The notes beneath the pieces are model-generated. The model ran no database searches. It was not told the origin of the DNA and saw only the letters and a program-made list of their open reading frames with translations. A stretch of DNA of 64,000 bases from Mediterraneibacter hominis (GTDB lineage: Bacteria > Bacillota > Clostridia > Lachnospirales > Lachnospiraceae): contig NZ_JACOPF010000001.1 of NCBI RefSeq assembly GCF_014287475.1, positions 1,054,001 to 1,118,000 of the forward strand, read 5' to 3'. Made by a program: the position numbers and the translations under genes. Shown piece after piece: positions 55,646 through 64,000 of the stretch. Each line of letters begins with the position of its first letter. The first letter of the stretch is position 1.

Positions 55646-56872
55646 TTATTTACTGATATTATCTGTTTCATCTACCACCATCATGCGGATAGCGGAAGGG
55701 GATACCGCCTCATATTTCTTCCCTGTATCCTCAAGAGTACCGTCTTTGAGCACTTTAAACACCGTAATATCTCCGGATACCATATTTCCCGAAAGCAGGA
55801 AACGTTGATCCGGTGACAGACAGATTCCTCTTGGCAGATTTCCCCGACTGTTGATATGCTGGCGCAGCTTCGGATGTCCCTCCTCGTCCAGAGAGAGCAC
55901 CACGATATCATTCAGACCGCAGAGCGTGACATACAGTGTTTTCCCATTCGGATGCATAAGAATATCCTGTGCGCCTACAGGCTTTCCGTCTATAAGTCCT
56001 ACTTTCTCAAACAGAAGGGAAATTTTATCAAAGGGTTTCAGTTCGCCGTTCTCGTTGTAGTGAAAGCAGTTCAGCACTGCCAGATTTTCATTGTTTGCAT
56101 AAAATACAGGAAGTGTGGGATGAAAAACACCATACCGCGGAAAGCTTGCTACTTCTTCCACCTTGTACTCTCCCAGTTTTATGAATCTTCCTTTTTCCTC
56201 ATCCACCTTAAATGTAATCAGCCTGTCCATTCCCTTATCACATGCTACAAAAAAGTTCTTATCCGGAGCACGGACTACAGCATGCAGGCGCGATATAACT
56301 TCCACCAGCTGTATATGCTGTGTGACTGGATCTACATTTCTCTGAGAATGTTCCCCCTTTCCTCCCGTACCTTCTGTCAGCAATACATCACATGGCTCCC
56401 CAATTCTTCCGTCTTCCAGAATCGGGAAAAGAACCAGCGTCGTATCATCAAAAAGGACTTCATTCTCAAAACTTCCGTCTTCTTTTTTGACAATCTTTGT
56501 CACATGCCAGGGATCCGCACAGTGGCAGGTAATCAGATACTTCTGATTCTGGCTCATGCACAGATAGGACGGCTCCGGAGAAAGTGAACTCTGCTCATTT
56601 AAAAGCTTCAGTCTCCCATTGAAAGGGTCGATGGAAAAGGCAAGCACATAGCCGCCCCCGCCTATCTCCCCCCTACGCTCTCCACATTCATTCACCGCAT
56701 ACAAAATCTGTCTCTCTTCGTCCAGACACAGCTGCCCTGCGGCAATCTCCGGATGAATCGTCTCTATCGGTTCCAGTGTTCCGTTTTCCATATCATAATG
56801 GAATGTGGAAATTCCTTTCGGTGCAGGGGCAAATCCCCAGTTTCCCACGATTGTATATACCTTTTGGGACAT
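55646..56872 (-). CDS. Lactonase family seven-bladed beta-propeller protein
   Basis: A 408-residue protein of the 6-phosphogluconolactonase (YbhE/Pgl) beta-propeller family. Repeated blade motifs such as LCLDEERQILYAVNE, ILMHPNGKTLYVTL and ICLSPDQRFLLSGN appear about every 50-55 residues. Related enzymes open sugar or aromatic-derived lactones. ATG at 56872 has GGAAGGG eight bases upstream; a longer start at 56902 is less likely. It is in the middle of the hydrolase operon. Confidence 0.85.
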   Translation of the reverse strand: MSQKVYTIVGNWGFAPAPKGISTFHYDMENGTLEPIETIHPEIAAGQLCLDEERQILYAVNECGERRGEIGGGGYVLAFSIDPFNGRLKLLNEQSSLSPEPSYLCMSQNQKYLITCHCADPWHVTKIVKKEDGSFENEVLFDDTTLVLFPILEDGRIGEPCDVLLTEGTGGKGEHSQRNVDPVTQHIQLVEVISRLHAVVRAPDKNFFVACDKGMDRLITFKVDEEKGRFIKLGEYKVEEVASFPRYGVFHPTLPVFYANNENLAVLNCFHYNENGELKPFDKISLLFEKVGLIDGKPVGAQDILMHPNGKTLYVTLCGLNDIVVLSLDEEGHPKLRQHINSRGNLPRGICLSPDQRFLLSGNMVSGDITVFKVLKDGTLEDTGKKYEAVSPSAIRMMVVDETDNISK

Positions 56873-56924
56873 CTTTTTAACCCTTCCTTCCTTTTGTCGC
56901 ATACAAGAGACTTTATAAGGTCTC

Positions 56925-57806
56925 TTAGTTTCTCAATACCCGGTGCAAAAATTCAAATACCCTGTCTGATACTTGCACTTCATGCCACCATATTCTTCCA
57001 TGATGAGGCGCTTCCTCATCAATCACCAGTTCTACTCTGTCTTCTCCAACAGCATTTTGTATCGCTTCGGCAAATTCATAGGATTGTTCTACTGGTACAA
57101 CAGCATCCTTTACTCCGTGCATAATCAAAAATGGTGGCATAGCAGGGTTTACATATGTACAGGGATTCGCCAGCCGCACCAATTCCTTTACCTTTGGCAG
57201 AGGAACACCTAAAAACTGCGATTCACAGGAATGCGCCGTATTGTGATTTGGTACCCCCGCACCACTTTTTTTCAATGCTTCATCCATCTTCAAGAAACTA
57301 CCGCAGGGACCGCACCAGTCCACCACAGCCGCCACACTACTATCAAATGCTCCATTCCCCATCTCTACAGCCTCAAACGCAGGATTTCCTGCAGTCAGCG
57401 CTGTCATGGCGGCAATCCATCCTCCGGCAGAGGGGCCCCAGAGAGCTATTTTTCCGGTATCTATCTGGTATTCGTCGGCATGTGCTTTCAAAAAACGTAC
57501 TGCTGCCTTTGCATCATAAAGCATTGCAGGAAAATGTGCCTCCTCACTCTTTCGGTACTCTACGCTGACAACAATATACCCGTAGTCTAGTCCCCGCAGC
57601 ATGGGTTCCAGGCTGTCCTCGCGGTGTCCGCCTTTTGCAAATCCACCCCCATGAAAATGGACAATCGTCGGCAACGGTTGAATCCCCGGTTCATTGGGAT
57701 ACCAGATATCCAGCACCTGTGACAAAGATTCTCCGGCATAAGGAATATCAAACAATTTCTTTTTTACATGTGCTATAAGCTCTTCCGACAAAATATGGTC
57801 ATTCAT
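56925..57806 (-). CDS. Alpha/beta hydrolase (acetyl-esterase/BD-FAE type)
   Basis: A 293-residue cytoplasmic esterase with oxyanion HGGGF (52-56), nucleophile motif GPSAGG (Ser126), and later Asp (GVKDAVVPVEQS) and His (EEAPHHGRIWW) for a complete triad. Relatives release acetyl or feruloyl groups from plant compounds. It overlaps the upstream ceramidase-like gene by eight bases, showing coupled translation. Confidence 0.9.
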   Translation of the reverse strand: MNDHILSEELIAHVKKKLFDIPYAGESLSQVLDIWYPNEPGIQPLPTIVHFHGGGFAKGGHREDSLEPMLRGLDYGYIVVSVEYRKSEEAHFPAMLYDAKAAVRFLKAHADEYQIDTGKIALWGPSAGGWIAAMTALTAGNPAFEAVEMGNGAFDSSVAAVVDWCGPCGSFLKMDEALKKSGAGVPNHNTAHSCESQFLGVPLPKVKELVRLANPCTYVNPAMPPFLIMHGVKDAVVPVEQSYEFAEAIQNAVGEDRVELVIDEEAPHHGRIWWHEVQVSDRVFEFLHRVLRN

Positions 57807-59163
57807 TTTCTATTCTCCCCGTTTTGCTCTTGCAAAGAGACGTGATCCCTCTCTCCAACATATCCTCGATGTATCCCGGTTTCAGCCAAGTATGATTCAT
57901 CCCTACGATTTCACCCTCATATTTTTCTTTCAGGCAAAAAATCTCATCTCCATAGATATACCCTGTATTATACAGAAGACTCGCGTCATGGTTGACAAGG
58001 ATGAGGTCTTTCTCCGCGGATTTTTCTTTGAGCCTTCTGCCAAGGCCGGAATAAACTTCCCCATTAAATCCTATGAAAACCACGGAGCCTACTCTCATTT
58101 TATGGATTCTTACTTTGTAGGGAACTTCTTCCCCATTCTCCATACTTCCCGGAGCTGTGACCCACCGCACGCCTGCATCCAAAACCGGCAGAGTTTTCAG
58201 ATTACAGATCTTTCTCTCTGTTTTTCGTATATCAGCAAGATGATGTGCCGCCAGTGTTTCCAGCATAGCCAGAGGAATACTTCCGTCTTTTTCGTAATAT
58301 TCTACAGGTTCACCGGTTTTTAATTCCTCTCGGTATACCTGGTTGGACATCACCGGATTTAAATCCCCCGCTGCTCCGCTTGTCCAGACAGCGACAGCGC
58401 CCTCATATATCTCCTCCATGTGCTGACTCACATTCCCGCCCATGTCGCTGGAAATCCCTACTTTCTTTCCTTCTCCGCAACTGTTTAATATCATCACCGT
58501 ATTGTGGCAGGGATAATTGATAAGAAACGCAAGAGGTCTTCCATCAGGTGTAGAAAACCGCATGACAAATAGTGTTCGATCTGCCTCTCTTGCAAAGTTC
58601 GTCCCCGTTCCTAATACTGTGTGCAGATTTCCCTCTCTATCCAATGTTTCATAAAAGGCAATGCGATTGACATTTACATAACTTTTACCATATTCATATC
58701 CGTATACTGCCGGTTGCATGCCGGAAAGAGCCTGCCTGACTGCTTTTAACATCTGATTTTGTATAAATTTCTCATATGCTTTTGTCGCCTGCTGTACTTC
58801 TGGAGATTTTCTTGTAATATCATTCGGTCCTTCATAGGGTCGGTATCCCGCCACAGGCGCCGAATGGGTGTGGATACTGACCAGCATAATTGCTTCTTTT
58901 GCTACTTCTGTCTGCTTTTCAAGAAATTCCAGATTTTCTTCGGGACAGGGTACCTTATCTAAATCAAAAGAAAGAAACAGTAATGTAGTCTTATTATTTT
59001 TCAGAGCCACCGCCCTTACATACAAATCATCCACCACTCCTCCAAACCGCGAATCCATCAGACCTCTAAGATTTGGAATCAACTCATCCTGCGGGGTGAT
59101 TTTCTCTTTTCCCGTTCCGCACAGAAATATGCTTTTCCTTTCTTTTTCCTGTTCATTTTTCAT
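57799..59163 (-). CDS. Neutral/alkaline ceramidase-like hydrolase
   Basis: A 454-residue protein with the N-terminal domain of neutral ceramidases, zinc amidases that release fatty acid from ceramide. Zinc-motif residues are HTHSAP (98-103) and His220 in NYPCHNTV; SSDMGG (239-243) and GAAGDLNP (263-270) follow. There is no signal peptide, so it is probably cytoplasmic and acts on an imported amide or ester rather than membrane ceramide. It begins the hydrolase series directly after the transporter genes. Confidence 0.8.
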   Translation of the reverse strand: MKNEQEKERKSIFLCGTGKEKITPQDELIPNLRGLMDSRFGGVVDDLYVRAVALKNNKTTLLFLSFDLDKVPCPEENLEFLEKQTEVAKEAIMLVSIHTHSAPVAGYRPYEGPNDITRKSPEVQQATKAYEKFIQNQMLKAVRQALSGMQPAVYGYEYGKSYVNVNRIAFYETLDREGNLHTVLGTGTNFAREADRTLFVMRFSTPDGRPLAFLINYPCHNTVMILNSCGEGKKVGISSDMGGNVSQHMEEIYEGAVAVWTSGAAGDLNPVMSNQVYREELKTGEPVEYYEKDGSIPLAMLETLAAHHLADIRKTERKICNLKTLPVLDAGVRWVTAPGSMENGEEVPYKVRIHKMRVGSVVFIGFNGEVYSGLGRRLKEKSAEKDLILVNHDASLLYNTGYIYGDEIFCLKEKYEGEIVGMNHTWLKPGYIEDMLERGITSLCKSKTGRIENE

Positions 59164-59237
59164 AGTCTGTTTCCTTTCTGTAAATCCATCTTACTAATTG
59201 CTTTTCCTTTCTGTGCTGCGGATATCTTACAATCCAA

Positions 59238-60191
59238 TCAGTTATTTATTTCCTTTGCCCTGCAGCAGGACACGAAATGATCCGGACTGACTTCCATAAG
59301 TTTCTGCGGTTCATGGCACTTTTCACAGGCATAATTGCAACGCGCCGCAAACCGGCATCCCGGTTTGGGATTGATTGGGGAGGTAATTTCTCCCTTAAGC
59401 ACAATGCGATTCATCTTATGTCGGATATTCACAGAAGGAATTGCTGAGAGCAATGCCTTTGTATAAGGATGATACTGCCTATGGAACAGTTCTTTTGAGG
59501 AACAGGTCTCCACAAGCTGTCCCAAATACATCACACAGATATCATCGGAAATATGCTTTACTACTGACAAATCATGCGTAATGAACATATAAGTCAGGTT
59601 CTGCTCCTGCTGAAGCTTTTTCAGCAGATTCAGAATTTGTGCCTGAATGGATACATCCAAAGCGGAAACCGGCTCATCGCATACAATGAATTCCGGATCC
59701 AGCGCCAGAGCACGGGCAATCCCTACTCTCTGACGGCGTCCACCGTCCAGTTCATGTGGATAAGCAAGCCGCAGCCTGGGAGCGATACCCACTAAATCCA
59801 TCAACTCCTGTGTCTTCTCCAGAGCCTTCGCTCGGTTATATTTTCCGGACATCATCAGAGATTCCTTGATAGAGTCTTCCACTGTATAGCGCGGATCCAA
59901 GGAAGAATACGGGTCCTGGAAAATAATCTGCGCATGCTCACGAAATTTTTTCATATCGTTTTTCTTCAGTTGTGTGACATCCTCATTATTAAAAATAATC
60001 TGCCCTCCAGTACTTTCCTCCAGATGCACAAGTATCCTTCCCAACGTAGATTTCCCACAGCCGGACTCTCCAACAATCCCCATTGTCTTCCCTTGCTTGA
60101 TATCCAGTGTCACGCCGTCCACCGCATGCACCATCCCCCTTGAGGTCTTAAAATATTTTTTCAGATTTTTTATTTCCACTAATTTGGGCAT
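59238..60191 (-). CDS. oppF: Oligopeptide/dipeptide ABC transporter ATPase (OppF/DppF type)
   Basis: A 317-residue ATPase with Walker A GESGCGKST, signature ELDGGRRQRVGIARA and Walker B FIVCDEPVSALD, plus the C-terminal Cys-rich (CRFAARCNYACEKC) region typical of OppF, sometimes an iron-sulfur site. ATG at 60191 follows GGAGGG and overlaps oppD; an ATG at 60230 lies inside oppD. It powers import through oppBC. Confidence 0.93.
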   Translation of the reverse strand: MPKLVEIKNLKKYFKTSRGMVHAVDGVTLDIKQGKTMGIVGESGCGKSTLGRILVHLEESTGGQIIFNNEDVTQLKKNDMKKFREHAQIIFQDPYSSLDPRYTVEDSIKESLMMSGKYNRAKALEKTQELMDLVGIAPRLRLAYPHELDGGRRQRVGIARALALDPEFIVCDEPVSALDVSIQAQILNLLKKLQQEQNLTYMFITHDLSVVKHISDDICVMYLGQLVETCSSKELFHRQYHPYTKALLSAIPSVNIRHKMNRIVLKGEITSPINPKPGCRFAARCNYACEKCHEPQKLMEVSPDHFVSCCRAKEINN

Positions 60192-61174
60192 CCTGATCCC
60201 TCCTTCTCTTCGGCGAAATGGCAGCGGCACTTATGTCCCTGTGTTATTTCTTTCAAATCTGGCTGACAACTCCTGCATTGTTCTGTCGCTTTCGGACAAC
60301 GCGGATGAAATTTACATCCTTTTGGCAGATCTGTAGGATCCGGGGGCATACCCTCAATGGGACTCAGCCACTCTACATCCTCCCTTATCTTCGGCAGAGC
60401 TCCAAACAAACCTACTGTATAAGGATGGGAGGGATTTTCAAACACATCCTCCAGTGAGCCAGATTCCACAATCTCCCCTGCATAGACGATAGCAACTTCA
60501 TCACACATCTCTGCCACAACGCCCAAGTCATGCGTAATCAGAATCGTCGTTGTATTGTTTTCTCTGTTCAGCTTCTTCATCAGTTCCAGTACCTGCGCCT
60601 GAATGGTAACGTCAAGGGCAGTGGTCGGTTCATCTGCCAGTAATAGTGCAGGATTGCACGCAAGAGCAATTGCGATAACGACTCTCTGTTTCATACCTCC
60701 AGAAAACTGATGTGGAAACTCATCATACCGTTCTGCGGGAATCCCTACTGTCTCCAGCATCTCTTCGGCTTTTTTGCGCACTTCATTTTTTGAAATCTTA
60801 TTATGCAGTGCGATGACTTCTGCAATCTGACTACCCACAGACATAACTGGATTTAAGGATGTCATAGGATCCTGAAATATCATGGTAATTTTCTTTCCTC
60901 TGACATGACATATCTTTTCCTCAGGTAATTCCAGAAGATTTTTCCCCGCCAACAAAATCTCGCCTTCTTTGAGCACTGCCGGTGGTTCCTGTAAAACCCG
61001 CAGAATCGCTCTGGCTATTGTTGTCTTGCCTGCTCCTGTCTCTCCGACAAGCCCCAGGACTTTTCCCTTTTCCAGTTTAAATGAGACGCCGTTTACCGCA
61101 TGAACAGTCTCTTCTTTTGTTACATATTCCACATTTAAATTTTTTATCTGTAAAAATGCTTTTTTCTCATCCAT
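60179..61174 (-). CDS. oppD: Oligopeptide/dipeptide ABC transporter ATPase (OppD/DppD type)
   Basis: A 331-residue ATPase with Walker A GETGAGKTT, signature FSGGMKQRVVIAIAL and Walker B LLADEPTTALD. The C-terminus carries the oligopeptide-transporter extension PDLPKG-like with CKFHPRCPKATEQCRSC Cys residues. It overlaps oppF by 13 bases and follows oppC by 11 bases. Confidence 0.94.
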   Translation of the reverse strand: MDEKKAFLQIKNLNVEYVTKEETVHAVNGVSFKLEKGKVLGLVGETGAGKTTIARAILRVLQEPPAVLKEGEILLAGKNLLELPEEKICHVRGKKITMIFQDPMTSLNPVMSVGSQIAEVIALHNKISKNEVRKKAEEMLETVGIPAERYDEFPHQFSGGMKQRVVIAIALACNPALLLADEPTTALDVTIQAQVLELMKKLNRENNTTTILITHDLGVVAEMCDEVAIVYAGEIVESGSLEDVFENPSHPYTVGLFGALPKIREDVEWLSPIEGMPPDPTDLPKGCKFHPRCPKATEQCRSCQPDLKEITQGHKCRCHFAEEKEGSGCPN

Positions 61175-61185
61175 GACACTTCCCC

Positions 61186-62079
61186 TTATTTCTTAAGTTT
61201 TGGGTCCAATGCATCCCTGAGACCATCTCCCAGCAGATTGAGCGCCAGGACGACTACCATGATGCAAATGCCCGGAATCAGACACATATAAGGATATTCC
61301 ATCAGAAAATCCCGACTGTCAGCGAGCATAGCGCCCCACTCCGGTGTAGGGGGCTGCACGCCAATCCCCACATAACTCATACTTGCCGCCAGCATGATTC
61401 TCGATCCTACCCCCATGGTGGACTGCACCAAAATCGGCGCGAATGTATTCGGAAACACATGTTTTAATATGATCCGGTAATTACCACAGTTGCTGGTTCT
61501 CGCCGCATCCAGATATTCCATCTTTCTGACATTTAGTATGGAAGACCTCATAAGCCTTGCTGTTCCGGCAATTCCCTCGATTCCGAGAGCCAGAATAATA
61601 TTAAAGATACCCGGTCCCAGTGCGCAGGCAAGTGCAATATTCAAAATCAGTCCCGGAATCGACTGAATGATATCGCAGAGCCGCATGATAAAATTGTCAA
61701 GCCACCCGCCATAGTAGCCTGCAATGGCTCCTATTATGATTCCGAATACCGCGCTGAATACAACTGAACCGATTCCGATTATCATGGAATATCTCGCTCC
61801 ATATAACGCGCGACTTAAAATATCTCTTCCCATCTGGTCTGTTCCAAACAGATGTGCAAGGCAAGGAGACATACAGCGGTCCTGTATATTGATTTCCGCA
61901 TAGTCAAATGGAGCCAACAGCGGTGCAAAAACTGCCGCCAGCAAAACAAGCAGGAACAAAATTCCCCCTACGACAGCCCCTTTATTATAGGAGAGACGCT
62001 TCATTACCTCCAGCACCTGGCTTTTCTTTTTTGCTTTCATCGTTTCTTCTATCTTTTTTATATTCATCGTATCTGTCAT
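61186..62079 (-). CDS. oppC: Oligopeptide/dipeptide ABC transporter permease (OppC/DppC type)
   Basis: A 297-residue permease with an N-terminal helix, FGTDQMGRDILSRALYGARYS (about 88-108) and EAA-type loop (YLDAARTSNCGNYRIILKHVFP), all standard for OppC. It overlaps oppB by four bases (ATGA). Confidence 0.95.
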   Translation of the reverse strand: MTDTMNIKKIEETMKAKKKSQVLEVMKRLSYNKGAVVGGILFLLVLLAAVFAPLLAPFDYAEINIQDRCMSPCLAHLFGTDQMGRDILSRALYGARYSMIIGIGSVVFSAVFGIIIGAIAGYYGGWLDNFIMRLCDIIQSIPGLILNIALACALGPGIFNIILALGIEGIAGTARLMRSSILNVRKMEYLDAARTSNCGNYRIILKHVFPNTFAPILVQSTMGVGSRIMLAASMSYVGIGVQPPTPEWGAMLADSRDFLMEYPYMCLIPGICIMVVVLALNLLGDGLRDALDPKLKK

Positions 62080-63032
62080 TTTTTCTTACCTCTTTTCCTG
62101 CCGCCGGTAATCTGCGCTTTCACGCGCGGGTCAATCGCCGCAATCAGAAGGTCGCACAGAAGCATAATAATAGAAAATGTAACTGCCAGAATGATGACTC
62201 CCCCCTGCACAACCGGATAATCACGATTATTTACCGCATTGACAATATACACACCAACACCGGGAATAGAAAAAATTGTCTCTGCAATCAAAGTACCGCC
62301 AAGACTTGTCCCAAAGCTCATACTGGCAACTGTAATAACCGGTATCAATGCATTGGGAAGCGCATGTTTATAGATAACAGAACGCTTTTTTACACCTTTT
62401 GCCTTTGCCATGGTAATGTAATCCGAATGGATTACTTCCAGCATACCGGAACGCATCTGCCTCGCCATAGTTGTAATTCCTGCAAAAGCAGTAGATATAA
62501 TCGGCATAATCCAGTACTCAATTCCGCCAATTCCATACGCGGGAAGCCATCCCAACTTTCCGCTGAAGAACAGGATGAGAACCAGAGCAAACCAGAAACC
62601 TGGAAGAGAGGTTCCCACCAAGGCAAGTCCCATAGTCCCGTAATCTGCCACACTATTTTGATGTACCGCCGCTGTAACTCCCAACGGAATTCCGATAACA
62701 AGAGATAATACCATGGAGGATACTGCAAATATCAATGTTTTCGGGAACCGTTCCATCATCTCGACTGTCACAGATACACCCGTGATATAGGAAGAACCAA
62801 AATCAAAATGGAAAAACAAATCCGACATATATCTTCCAAGCTGTACAATATAAGGGTCATTGAGCCCTAATGACTGGCGCATGGCTTCTTTCTGCGCATC
62901 CGTCGCTGTCATACCCAGTATAACTTCCGCCGGATCTCCCGGCGCTATCTGCATTAAGGTAAAGACCAGTATAATGACGCCAATAATGACAGGTATCATC
63001 AATAAAATCCTTTTTAAAATATATTTGCCCAT
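62076..63032 (-). CDS. oppB: Oligopeptide/dipeptide ABC transporter permease (OppB/DppB type)
   Basis: A 318-residue permease opening MGKYILKRILLMIPVIIGV, with PGDPAEVILG and EAA loop YITMAKAKGVKKRSVIYKHALPN (about 215-237). It forms the membrane channel with OppC. It starts about 170 bases after the binding-protein gene; a hairpin sits in that gap. Confidence 0.95.
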   Translation of the reverse strand: MGKYILKRILLMIPVIIGVIILVFTLMQIAPGDPAEVILGMTATDAQKEAMRQSLGLNDPYIVQLGRYMSDLFFHFDFGSSYITGVSVTVEMMERFPKTLIFAVSSMVLSLVIGIPLGVTAAVHQNSVADYGTMGLALVGTSLPGFWFALVLILFFSGKLGWLPAYGIGGIEYWIMPIISTAFAGITTMARQMRSGMLEVIHSDYITMAKAKGVKKRSVIYKHALPNALIPVITVASMSFGTSLGGTLIAETIFSIPGVGVYIVNAVNNRDYPVVQGGVIILAVTFSIIMLLCDLLIAAIDPRVKAQITGGRKRGKKK

Positions 63033-63140
63033 AAGCTTCTACTCCAATTTTTATAATTTCATCTGCCGCCTTTTATTTATCCGCTTCGAAAAGATTTCTT
63101 CTATTTTTAAGCGGGTGTCTTCTCCATTCTCCGAAGGGAA

Positions 63141-63176
63141 ACGGGATATGACAGAGCACATAAAACCATATCCCGT
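63141..63176 (-). terminator. Intercistronic hairpin after the binding-protein gene
   Basis: ACGGGATATG (63141-63150) and CATATCCCGT (63167-63176) pair exactly. On the minus strand only a short TTT follows. Probably an mRNA-stabilising hairpin that allows more binding protein than permease. Confidence 0.6.
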
Positions 63177-63200
63177 ATTCACTTGCAAAGCATTAATTAC

Positions 63201-64000
63201 TTATTTGACAACGATCGTATTCGGACGAACAAATCTATTATAATCGGTATAGTAGTCTGCAATTTTGTCTTTATCATATGCGCCGTAGAACGGAAGACTA
63301 TAAATCTGATAATACAGTGCATTATCTGTAATATATTCATAGAATGCGTTCAGATTTTCCTGTGTATATCCGTCTGGTGCAGCAATCGCATCATATAACG
63401 CCTGCAATTCGTCGTCCAGTCCGCCTCCCATTGTTCTGCCGGAAGAATAATTGTTGCGGTTAAACAGCGTTTTCCATAAATCTCCTGTCACATATCCGTC
63501 ATTTCCCGGCCCCGGATAAGCCAGATCATACTGCCCGCTGGTACCGTCACGATAAGAGCCATATGTTGTGCCTTCGCATACATTCAGTTCTGCATTGATT
63601 CCAACCTCTTGCAAATTCGCCTGGATAATCGTCCACATCGTTGTAATTGTCTGATTGTCATTGCATAGACAGCGAATAGTCAATTCGCCCGCATCATACC
63701 CCGCTTCAGTCAACAGTTCTTTTGCCTTCTCTGGATCATACGCATAAGGTTCTGTCTCCCAGGAAGAATCGTAACCAATTGTCAGTTCTGCATCGCCGCA
63801 GGATACTTTTGACGGTGTAGCATAACCATATCCACAGGCCTCTGCTACCGCTTCATTATCAATCGCATACAGTACTGCCTGACGCAATGCAAGGTTATCG
63901 TAGAACGGGCTCTCCTCTGTCATACAGAACAGTATTCCTCTGTCCTCCGCTGCCGACAGTGGAAATACTTCCAGATTTTCCCGGGACTTTACCTCGTCCA
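63201..64000 (-). CDS. oppA: Peptide/solute ABC transporter substrate-binding protein, C-terminal part (cut by window edge)
   Basis: The C-terminal 266 codons of a family-5 extracellular solute-binding protein. The frame stays open to the window edge, so the true start and any lipoprotein signal lie outside. Family sequence FYDNLALRQAVLYAIDNEAV followed by YDPEKAKELLTEAGYDAG is typical. It is the first visible gene of the opp cluster and delivers substrate to OppBCDF. The ligand may be a non-peptide, given the downstream hydrolases. Confidence 0.92.
   Translation of the reverse strand, partial: DEVKSRENLEVFPLSAAEDRGILFCMTEESPFYDNLALRQAVLYAIDNEAVAEACGYGYATPSKVSCGDAELTIGYDSSWETEPYAYDPEKAKELLTEAGYDAGELTIRCLCNDNQTITTMWTIIQANLQEVGINAELNVCEGTTYGSYRDGTSGQYDLAYPGPGNDGYVTGDLWKTLFNRNNYSSGRTMGGGLDDELQALYDAIAAPDGYTQENLNAFYEYITDNALYYQIYSLPFYGAYDKDKIADYYTDYNRFVRPNTIVVK

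Overview
The window reads as chromosomal DNA of an anaerobic, low-to-moderate GC Firmicute, most probably a gut Lachnospiraceae member (Blautia/Dorea/Mediterraneibacter-like; the genus is inference). The support is a clostridial gene set: spoIIM, PolC-type polymerase, RNase Y, recA-recX with a Gram-positive SOS box, CBS-domain manganese pyrophosphatase, the rpmE-DUF1385-prmC-prfA block, indolepyruvate:ferredoxin oxidoreductase with phenylacetate-CoA ligase, and strong AGGAGG ribosome sites. Almost all genes lie on the minus strand. I see no rRNA, tRNA, CRISPR array, transposase or phage gene.

Layout. 1-1808: start of iorA and paaK (aryl-acid metabolism). 1898-2669: non-coding repeat element A. 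2669-7250: spoIIM, ADP-ribose pyrophosphatase, rny, recX and SOS-controlled recA. 7653-8453: element B. 8446-9975: sodium:solute symporter with an operator-bearing promoter. 10167-17991: a sugar catabolic locus (double cupin, two ABC permeases, lipoprotein binding protein, Gfo/Idh dehydrogenase, TIM-barrel isomerase) divergent from its LacI regulator, with two matching operators 116 bp apart. 18117-30166: methylglyoxal synthase, a two-gene ABC exporter, MBL hydrolase, GarR-like reductase divergent from glycerate kinase, hexapeptide-repeat protein, topoisomerase III, polyphosphate kinase and a patatin lipase. 30324-32215: a 62-bp triple repeat leading into an ABC-F gene. 32215-32684: element C, filling the gap between two convergent stop codons. 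32685-36319: flavin reductase, CBS-pyrophosphatase, S1-domain protein, DUF2325 protein. 36451-37055: element D. 37059-52230: glyA, polC, ispG, a PopT-like DUF368 protein, two aminotransferases, DUF2156 protein, prfA, prmC, DUF1385 protein and rpmE. 52386-64000: an Opp-type peptide/solute ABC transporter followed on the same strand by a ceramidase-like hydrolase, an esterase, a beta-propeller lactonase, a DAPG/phloretin-hydrolase-family protein, a MATE exporter and an aromatic-acid-exporter-like protein.

Two systems deserve most attention. First, elements A-D are a family of modular, protein-free repeats (470-801 bp) built from long hairpins. Their stem sequences differ between copies while base pairing is kept, one copy has its whole interior inverted, and their ends lie on or next to the stop codons of neighbouring genes. 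Second, the 52-64 kb cluster joins uptake, serial hydrolysis (including a putative carbon-carbon bond hydrolase) and export, and may be a catabolic island for an acylated aromatic or polyketide-like compound.
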